A stretch of 64,000 bases of DNA, taken from Allolobophora icterica. Lineage: Eukaryota; Annelida; Clitellata; Crassiclitellata; Lumbricidae. Positions 58,231-64,000 of this stretch are shown in pieces; within the stretch, counting starts at the first letter, position 1; every line of letters starts with the position of its first letter. A program made the translations under genes and the position numbers. The notes under the pieces were generated by a model. That model made no database searches and was not told the origin of the DNA. It was given only the letters and a program-made list of their open reading frames with translations. The stretch covers positions 8,977,376 to 9,041,375 of the forward strand of contig OY744611.1 of assembly GCA_963556255.1 (NCBI GenBank), given 5' to 3'.

Positions 58231-58490
58231 CCTGTGCAGCGCGGAGAAAGAACAAATTCACGTAAACATCCTCCGCTCGGAGGCGATGCTGCGCGGAGAA
58301 ATAACAAATTTCCGTAAACAGCCTCCGATTGCTGCGCGGAGAAATAACAAATGCTGCGCCGAGAAATAACAAATTTCCGTAAACAGCCTCCGCTTGCTGC
58401 GCGGAGAAATAACAAATGCTGCGCGGAGAAAGAACAAATTCGCGTAAACAGCCTCTGCTCGGAGGTCCTGCAGCGACGGGAAAGAATAAA
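58230..58490. repeat. GC-rich tandem repeat: GCTGCGCGGAGAAATAACAA units
   Basis: Six or so units of GCTGCGCGGAGAAA.AACAAAT, several followed by TTCCGTAAACAGCCTCCG. Immediately precedes the ORFs of the Maverick-like region; could be part of a terminal repeat. Confidence 0.85.
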
Positions 58491-58584
58491 TTATCATAAA
58501 CAGGTTTTTGAAAGCATGCAGGCATTCGCCTAAGTCGCATCCAGTCTAGACAACCACGTCAGCACAAGTATACGTTGATCAACA

Positions 58585-58951
58585 ATGGCTGATTCTATAC
58601 AGGGGATGCGTGAAATCTGCAACTTTTCTGACGACGCAGTTCGTTTACCCATAAATAGTTTCTTTATAAACAATGTAGAGAAGAAGAAATTCGATCAAAG
58701 CGTAAAGGGAATTACTGATATTCTAAACAAAGCAGGTATAAGGAAGAAACCTGCGAAAAGGCAGAGAGTTGAAACCAACAACCTAGTTCCGAACGATACA
58801 ACCATATATAATCAACAGACCCAGATTGCACCTACGAAGAAAGCTCGTGGTATTTCAGTTACGACGTAAACACAACTTTTCTGGACGATGGCGAAATTCA
58901 AACGTTTGCTGACTGTTTGTCAGAAATGGATCAAGATAGAAGAAATAAGGT
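58585..58951 (+). CDS. Small basic protein ORF, possible first exon
   Basis: ATG in good context (CAACAATGG). 94 codons to a TAA at 58867: 'MADSIQGMREICNFSDDAVR', 'VEKKKFDQSVKGITDILNK', and a nuclear-localisation-like 'RKKPAKRQR' near residue 52-60. In another frame the reading runs on ('DVNTTFLDDGEIQTFADCLS', 'EMDQDRRNK') to a strong donor AAG|GTAAGA at 58951. A frameshift near 58855 would link the two. No family recognised. May be a gene of the adjoining Maverick-like element or of the host. Confidence 0.45.
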
Positions 58952-59047
58952 AAGATTTTTTGGGGGATGAACCAGTTAACTTTGTAAAGGCGTTTTATAG
59001 GCCTATTATACTTCTATGCCGCCATTTTTCTGTGAGCTGTAAAACGT

Positions 59048-59446
59048 AGTATCATCATCATCATCATCATCGTACAGGGCTTATTGGTGTATTCCACTAG
59101 CAGCGTGCTGGTATTATGTAACATACCAGATATTTCCTGCGAGCTGTAACCGAGCATCATCGTATACATGTATATTGGTGTATTTCACTAGCAGCGTGCT
59201 GGTATTAACCGATATGCCATGGGGATTTGGTATGCCATTGAAAAGCACAGCTCGTTGGCTTACATGGCATTCCTAACATTCCAGATTCTCAGGCGTGAGG
59301 TTCGAATGTGCGGTACATAGATACAACGCTTGGAGGCCGTGCCATTGAAAAGCACAGCGCGTTGGCTTACACGGCATTCCTAACATTCCAGATTCTCAGG
59401 CGTGAGGTTCGAATGTGCGGTACATAGATACAACGCTTGGAGGCCA
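59048..59446. repeat. Two pairs of direct repeats
   Basis: A 106-bp unit (GTGCCATTGAAAAGCACAGC ... CGCTTGGAGGCC) is tandemly duplicated at about 59233-59338 and 59339-59444. Before it, TATTGGTGTATT.CACTAGCAGCGTGCTGGTATTA occurs at about 59073 and 59172, and an (ATC)n run at 59053. Confidence 0.85.
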
Positions 59447-59603
59447 TACATATACACGTACGTCTGTATGTACGTTTGTAAATAATGCGTGGAGTTTGGA
59501 TACAGCCAATTGCGAGGGCCGTATATGTATTTATGTATGTAAGCCTATATGATAACATATAATAATAATAATAATAACTTGTGGTTTTAACTATGTTTCT
59601 ACA

Positions 59604-59738
59604 GGAACCTGTGGCTGGCGAGGATGATTCTACCCTATGGAAAGATGGGATCAATTGTCATTGCTCGTTAATTTTTTGTATTTGTGTTGGGCATGGTGCA
59701 AAACCGCGCAAGCCCATGCTTCGTCGGTGTTTTGTATA
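59604..59738 (+). CDS. Possible second exon
   Basis: Preceded by a good acceptor (TATGTTTCTACAG|GAA). In the phase set by the donor at 58951 it reads 'EPVAGEDDSTLWKDGINCHC' and continues to a TAG at 59738. Supported only by splice-site logic. Confidence 0.3.
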
Positions 59739-60661
59739 GTTTGTTGTAGAACTTTTCCACAAGGCCGAAGATCAACTCTTTCAGTGGATATTTTTCCTCG
59801 AAGGCGGCGAACTGCATTTCTGACTGAAGCACATTAATAATTTTTTTCTCATTATCAAAAAACATTTATGTGTTACGGTGTTCTGATGTCTAAATTAAAT
59901 TTTTCATACTTGCGTTTCTTATCATACGCTATCTAAGTTTAACTTTTATTGTCCATTAATCTCGAGATTTCTATAGCGCCCAAAGCGAAGTCGTGGAAAA
60001 AGGAGCTTGTCGCGGTCGACTCCTTCGATCGCAACGACGAACCAACGAAGGAACTATTAAAAGATCTTTATTTAAAAATAAAGTCGATTAAGTGTAGAGT
60101 AAGTCAACTCGTCTATCAAATATCACAATCGTAGACAGCACACAGGTTGGCTGGTCTCGATTGAACGTTATACGATCAATGTTTCAACGTTTACAAATCT
60201 TCGTCAAAAGCCCTTAATGTACATCAGGTCTATCTTATATAGAGTTCTCCCGGATTCCAGAACGTTCTGTGACGTCACTGTACTTTTCCCTGGAAAGTCC
60301 TACTGAACACGTATATCCTTGTTGCATGCACCGAATTAATGTTGACAGCTTGCTGCAGAATTTTCCGTGCGTTGTAAACAAGCTTGTTGACACGTCGGTT
60401 TTCTTCCCTTGATGCATGCACCCGCGTAGACCACGACAGAGCTTATTCACAAGCGCTCAGTCAAATCATGATCGAGAGGTGGGGATCAAGATTCAAATGC
60501 GTCAGTCAAAAGGTGAGTAGTGTTTAGAGTTGAAACGGTGAGGGAACTAAGCTAGGAGTGTAAGATCAGCTTCCTCATCCTCTTCCTGCAGAGGCATCTT
60601 AAGTCGTTCAGAATTTTATCAATTGAAAAAATGAATAGGTTGTGGTATAAATAAAAACATA
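59739..60661. other. Intergenic stretch; one open frame and promoter-like words
   Basis: A plus-strand open frame at about 59955-60134 ('SWKKELVAVDSFDRNDEPTK', 'ELLKDLYLKIKSIKCR') looks protein-like but lacks an ATG; it may be an exon. 60259-60277 holds AGAACGTTCT (heat-shock-like) next to TGACGTCA (CRE). A TATAAATA lies at 60646, only 16 bp before the next ATG. Confidence 0.35.
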
Positions 60662-60937
60662 ATGTTAGGACAAAACTTTTGCATTTGGCTCGGTATAGGT
60701 AAAACATCCCTCTGCTGTCGCAGGTGCATTGGGGAGTACTGTTTCAAACATTTGGCACGACTGCGAAACGGTTGTGGGACAAAACCATGTGCCAAATGTG
60801 GAAGGGGTATAAAAACACACGTGGGTGAGTGTATGAAATGTGGTTATTTCGCTAAATATTTGAGAGCTCGACGAGGTGGGTTAGTTCGCGAATTTAATAA
60901 AGAATGGAAACGTCTATCATCTATTTCAATAGACTAG
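60662..60937 (+). CDS. 91-residue Cys-rich putative zinc-binding protein
   Basis: ATG to TAG, intact. Cys pattern: 'CCRRCIGEYCFKHLARLRNG', then 'CGTKPCAKCGRGIKTHVGEC' and 'MKCGYF': at least two CxxC pairs (residues 19-22 and 43-46, 57-60) plus C27/H30, suggesting one treble-clef or two small zinc ribbons. A basic tail ('KYLRARRGG') follows. Lies 86 bp upstream of the PolB start in the same orientation, so it probably belongs to the same element. Family not recognised; role (DNA or RNA binding) is only inferred. Confidence 0.6.
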   Translation: MLGQNFCIWLGIGKTSLCCRRCIGEYCFKHLARLRNGCGTKPCAKCGRGIKTHVGECMKCGYFAKYLRARRGGLVREFNKEWKRLSSISID

Positions 60938-61023
60938 ATAATAAAAAATTTCTATTTAAAGAAATGATAAACTTATTATATTAGAGAAAAGTTTGCCACA
61001 GTAATATAAACTAATTTATTACT

Positions 61024-62940
61024 ATGGCATTGTCTACGAATGAAAAAATTGAACAATTGTTGGGTGAGTTTACCGGTCCCCCAGCTCTTCGAGCTGTTCT
61101 ACAGAATATCTTAGACGAACCGATCCCAGATGCAGTCAAAAGGCGCTTACTACAGCCACTGCTTCCAAGGCCAATTCCTCCAGTGCGCAAGCATAGAGGG
61201 GCAAAACGAAAGGCCCTTCTGGCACAATTCGACCCACTCCTAAATAAGAAAGATAGAGGTGGACCACCACCCTTTCTAGTTCACAAAGAGCTCGCCAATC
61301 AGCTTCTGAGAGACTTTCGTGCAGAAGTACCTCTAAACCACAGGCTGGAAGGAGATGCGTTGGCTTTCTTGAGCGCAATGGAGCACAACATTGAGGCGCA
61401 ACTCAACGAAGAGCTGTTGAAACAAGACGGTCTGAAATACTCGCAAGTGTTGACAGTTGAGTTGGAAAAGCTGGCTCCGACCGTTGACATGGTGTACGAC
61501 GGAAACGCGGCTCCTGGTACTATTACCAACACGGCTTACTTTCGAAGCAAAGCAGAACCAGTTACCAATGCGGGGAAAATCCAGGGGGTTATACGGAAGG
61601 CCAAGGCCGAAGTACTAAAACTCCTCGAAGGGTACACCAATGAGGGATCGGGGTGGAGAGTGAAGCGGGTCGTGGCGCTAGACCTCAGTTTTGCAAGATA
61701 TAAGCCTTTCCGAGGTAAGAGCTACTTTCCCACACCGAAGTACATACCTCCGCGCACAGTTATTAATGTAAAGAATAACGATAGCCGATGCTTTGAGTGG
61801 GCCATTTTAAGTGCCATGTATCCAGTAGAAAAGGACCCTCAACGCCCAACTAAATATCGTGCCCACCTCCAGGAGCTAAACTTTGACGGTTTGGAATTTC
61901 CAGTTAAGGTCACAGATATCGACAAGTTTGAGCGTCAAAACCCAACTATAAGCGTCTCAGTCTTCGGGTGGGATAAAGCTTTGTATCCAATTCAAATTTC
62001 AAACCGGGCCAGTGTCCACAATATTGACCTTCTACTACTGGCCGACGATGCAAATGAAAATTTTCATTATGTCTGGATCAAGGATCTAGCCCGCATGCTT
62101 TATAAAAACAGCAAATTTCAAGGACGAAAACACCCATGTCGTCGCTGCCTACACATATTCTGTAGACAAGACTTGTTGGATGCACATATCAAAGATTGCC
62201 AGGGCATCAGTAAGAAGCCTCAGCGGATTGAGATGCCTGCGGAAGATGAAAATATCCTCAAATTCCAGAACCAGCGCAAACAGATGAGAGTCCCGTACAT
62301 CATCTATGCCGACTTCGAGGCGTTGAACGTGCCAGTCCTAAATGCGGCCATGAATCCCAACGAGAGCAACACCAGACAGATAGCTGAGCAGAAACCGTGT
62401 AGCTTCTGTTATATAGTGGTTCGATACGATGGCCGCACCAAGAAGCCGGTGCTATATCGTGGAGAGAACGCCGTGCCAGAGTTCCTACAACGAATTCAAG
62501 GCGAGCTGGACTCTATCAAACAAAGGCTGGCCACCCCAGCTAAGATGGTTATGTCAGCGGCCGATCGCCAATCATTCCGCGAGGCTATCGAATGTCACAT
62601 CTGTGGAGAAGCGCTCGAAGCGGATAGAGTTCGCGACCACTGCCACATTACCGGTAAGTACAGAGGTGCTGCTCACAACGCTTGCAACCTCAAACTTCGA
62701 ATATATCCAGATAAGTGTAAGGTACCGGTGGTCTTCCACAATCTGCGAGGTTACGACAGCCACCTCATAATGCAAGCGATCGGAGGCTGTGAGGCTGCAC
62801 AGGATGAACAAACTGAAATTAACTGCATTCCAAACAATATGGAGAAATACATGACATTCAACATAGGACAACTACAGTTCATTGACAGTCTCCAGTTTCT
62901 AAACAGCTCGTTGGATAAATTATCAGGAACCTGTCGCTAG
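61024..62940 (+). pseudogene. Maverick/adintovirus-type DNA polymerase B with fused endonuclease VII domain, N-terminal part
   Basis: 638 codons from an ATG. Residues 1-80: poorly conserved, basic. 80-345: the pre-exonuclease region shared with relics 1 and 2. 372-392: Cys/His finger (C372, C375, H388, C392). 425-434: Exo I 'YIIYADFEAL' (D430, E432). 521-560: recombination endonuclease VII-type HNH zinc site ('CHICGEALEADRVRDHCHIT', then H551-N-x-x-C554). 570-582: Exo II 'FHNLRGYDSHLI'. Ends at TAG 62938-62940 just after the exonuclease, where a one-base frameshift moves the reading into the next frame (see 62934-64000). Protein-primed-type family B polymerases of this layout replicate Maverick/Polinton elements and adintoviruses. 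The frameshift suggests decay or an assembly indel. Confidence 0.88.
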
Positions 62941-64000
62941 AGGATCTGAAAGTCACAACGGCATATATAAAGAAAAATTTCGTTCACAATGATAGGACAA
63001 AACTAGATCTTTTGAGGCGAAAGGGCGTATATTGTTACGAATACATCCACGATTACCACCGCTTCGAAGAAGACCGACTTCCACCCAAAGAAGCGTTCTA
63101 CAGCAGGCTCTCCCGAGAGAACATTTCTGATGAGGATTATCAACACGCCCAACGAGTATGGAATGAATTCGATTGTAAAACTCTGGGTGACTATCACGAC
63201 TTGTATCTCCGCACGGATGTACTCCTGCTAGCCGATGTATTCGAGACCTTCAGATCGACATCGATGAAGCACTACAGTCTCGACCCGGCTAACTACTTCA
63301 GCCTACCAGGAATGGCTTGGGACGCTTTGTTGAAAAAGACGAAGATCGAACTCGAACTTTTAACCGATATAGACATGCATTTGTTTGTAGAGAAAGGCCT
63401 CAGAGGCGGAATCTCGATGGTATCTAAGCGCTTCGCAAAAGCCAACAACCCGCAATGCTCAGATCATGATACTACGAAGTCAGACAACTGGATCATGTAC
63501 CTCGACGCGAATAACCTCTACGGCTGGGCGATGCAACAGCCACTGCCAGTTGGAGGATTTAGCTGGGAAAGTCCAACTCTCGACGAAGTGTTGGAAACTC
63601 CAGACGACGCGCCTGAAGGCTTCCTGCTCGAAGTCGATCTTGAGTACCCGGAGCACCTCCACGAATCACATAGCGACTATCCCTTAGCACCGGAGACCCT
63701 GGCAGTCCAAGAGGAGTGGTTGAGTGACTATCAGAATGTGCTTATGAACGAGTTGGGAGGCAAGTTCACAAAGCATGTGAAGTTAGTACCAAGCCTACGA
63801 CCTAAGGAGCGGTATGTGGTCCATTATAGAAATCTCAAACTCTACCACTCCTTGGGCCTACGAGTTTCTAAGATCCATCGTGCCATTAAATTCAGGCAGG
63901 AGGCGTGGATGGCTCCATACATCGGGATGAATACAAAATTGAGGGCGAAGGCAACGTCAGAATTTGAAAAAGACTTCTTCAAACTGGCTAATAATGCAGT
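62934..64000 (+). pseudogene. DNA polymerase B continuation (frame 3), open to window edge
   Basis: About 355 codons without a stop in the -1 frame relative to 61024-62940, running off the window. It begins 'LEDLKVTTAYIKKNF', carries 'TDVLLLADVFETFRSTSMKH' (Exo III region), 'LPGMAWDALLKKT', the polymerase A-type block 'YLDANNLYGWAMQQPLP' (about 63499-63550), 'EAWMAPYIGMNTKLRAKA' and finally 'FFKLANNAV', the start of motif B, at the last base. Motif C lies beyond the window. Relic 2 (10185-13420) matches this part. Open length and intact motifs suggest the copy is recent. Confidence 0.88.

Noticed and set aside
58230..58490. CRISPR array
   Set aside because: Units are nearly contiguous tandem repeats without unique spacers, in an animal genome; not CRISPR.
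62895..62940. Programmed -1 frameshift in PolB
   Set aside because: No convincing slippery heptamer was seen before the stop; a simple indel or assembly error is likelier.

Overview
This window is repeat-dominated nuclear DNA from an animal. It holds CR1/L2-like LINEs, a Ty3/gypsy element, hAT, mariner and piggyBac DNA transposons, a Maverick/Polinton-type DNA polymerase, large ATT and TAG microsatellites, and one exon of a CUB-domain protein with canonical splice sites. The mix, and the frequent GTAGGCCTAC-like words, suggest a marine invertebrate; the species cannot be named from sequence. No bacterial gene, operon or CRISPR array is present. Layout. 1-2402: old gypsy pol relic broken by a LINE fragment and a TIR element. 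3588-4035: first relic of a Maverick-type PolB. 4036-9285: several LINE pieces head to tail. 9345-13420: second PolB relic, split by a 2.1-kb TIR transposon with a perfect 8-bp target-site duplication (TSD). 13680-14898: hAT relic. 15886-25190: old gypsy integrase relic interrupted by a LINE and by a nearly intact young gypsy element (17883-24719, LTRs almost identical, two in-frame stops). 25194-39130: the main nest. A minus-strand LINE is split by a plus-strand LINE; that LINE is split by a mariner-like element; the mariner is split by a third LINE; and the third LINE is split by a piggyBac-like element. 39220-40060: another gypsy relic. 40549-48600: ATT and TAG microsatellites around a 6.5-kb hAT region that itself contains four further insertions. 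49035-51768: a LINE with a 12-bp TSD beside the CUB exon, a 14-bp minisatellite, and an unassigned coding relic. 51769-57480: two more hAT elements with nested MITEs, and relics of an unassigned transposon-like protein family. 57640-64000: tandem repeats, then the start of a Maverick/adintovirus-like element with a small basic ORF, a Cys-rich ORF and a large PolB with a fused endonuclease VII domain; PolB is frameshifted near 62,930 but then stays open to the window edge. How the parts relate: nearly every coding stretch belongs to a mobile element, and target duplications plus protein continuity across insertions give a relative insertion history. Function is inferred only from motifs visible in the translations; family names are from memory and were not checked against databases.
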